Source: Lentisphaeria bacterium UBA1776 (GTDB lineage Bacteria > Verrucomicrobiota > Lentisphaeria > Victivallales > Victivallaceae). From it: 15,676 bases of DNA. Each line of letters begins with the position of its first letter. Within the stretch, counting starts at the first letter, position 1. Shown here one piece after another: positions 15,644-15,676 of the stretch. The stretch spans positions 1 through 15,676 of the forward strand of contig DCGO01000116.1 in assembly GCA_002314605.1 (NCBI GenBank). The letters run 5' to 3'. The notes under the pieces are model-generated. The model searched no databases, was not told where the DNA came from, and worked only from the letters and a program-made list of their open reading frames with translations. Both the position numbers and the translations under genes were made by a program.

Positions 15644-15676
15644 GATGCCTTTCGTTCGTTCTTGCCAGTATTCTTC

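Overview
This window reads as part of a carbohydrate-catabolic gene cluster from a bacterium of the Lentisphaerae/Victivallales type (PVC group). That assignment is an inference. It rests on a mid-50s GC content by eye, strong purine-rich Shine-Dalgarno sites, and a gene mix recalled from that group: an SSS symporter with long extensions, DUF4434- and DUF4838-type proteins, paired Gfo/Idh/MocA oxidoreductases, and a secreted jelly-roll protein. No rRNA, tRNA, insertion sequence, phage gene or CRISPR array was seen.

Layout. Bases 2-100 look like the 3' end of an upstream gene. From 120 to 14315 ten complete genes lie on the + strand, mostly separated by fewer than 75 bp or overlapping by 4 bp (ATGA). 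They are a zinc phospholipase C/P1-nuclease-like protein with a C-terminal NPCBM-like module and no signal peptide (120), a HAD-family phosphatase (1452), a small secreted beta-sandwich protein (2204), two Gfo/Idh/MocA oxidoreductases (3038, 4177), a large SSS sodium:solute symporter (5290), an AAC(3)-family acetyltransferase (7635), a DUF4434-type TIM barrel (8420), a GH20-like TIM barrel with an inserted four-cysteine site (9522), an FAD-dependent oxidoreductase (11284) and a DUF4838-type glycosidase-like protein (12519). The only large gap, 5077-5289, holds a GC-rich stretch that can fold into nested helices and ends in two mutually exclusive hairpins, the second followed by TTTTT. It looks like an attenuator or leader RNA ahead of the symporter and it divides the cluster in two.

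The run ends in a strong two-sided hairpin (14332-14368) shared with a convergent, single minus-strand gene (14377-15489) of the N-acylamino acid racemase / o-succinylbenzoate synthase family with all catalytic residues. That gene has a plausible sigma-70 promoter at 15529-15556. Upstream of it is a pair of direct repeats 22 bp apart, which could be an operator.

How the genes may work together (inference): a sodium-coupled symporter imports an intact, possibly amino-substituted glycoside. Three unrelated TIM-barrel hydrolase-like proteins without secretion signals, two NAD-type sugar oxidoreductases, an FAD oxidoreductase, an N-acetyltransferase and a HAD phosphatase would then process it in the cytoplasm. 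The substrate cannot be read from the sequence.
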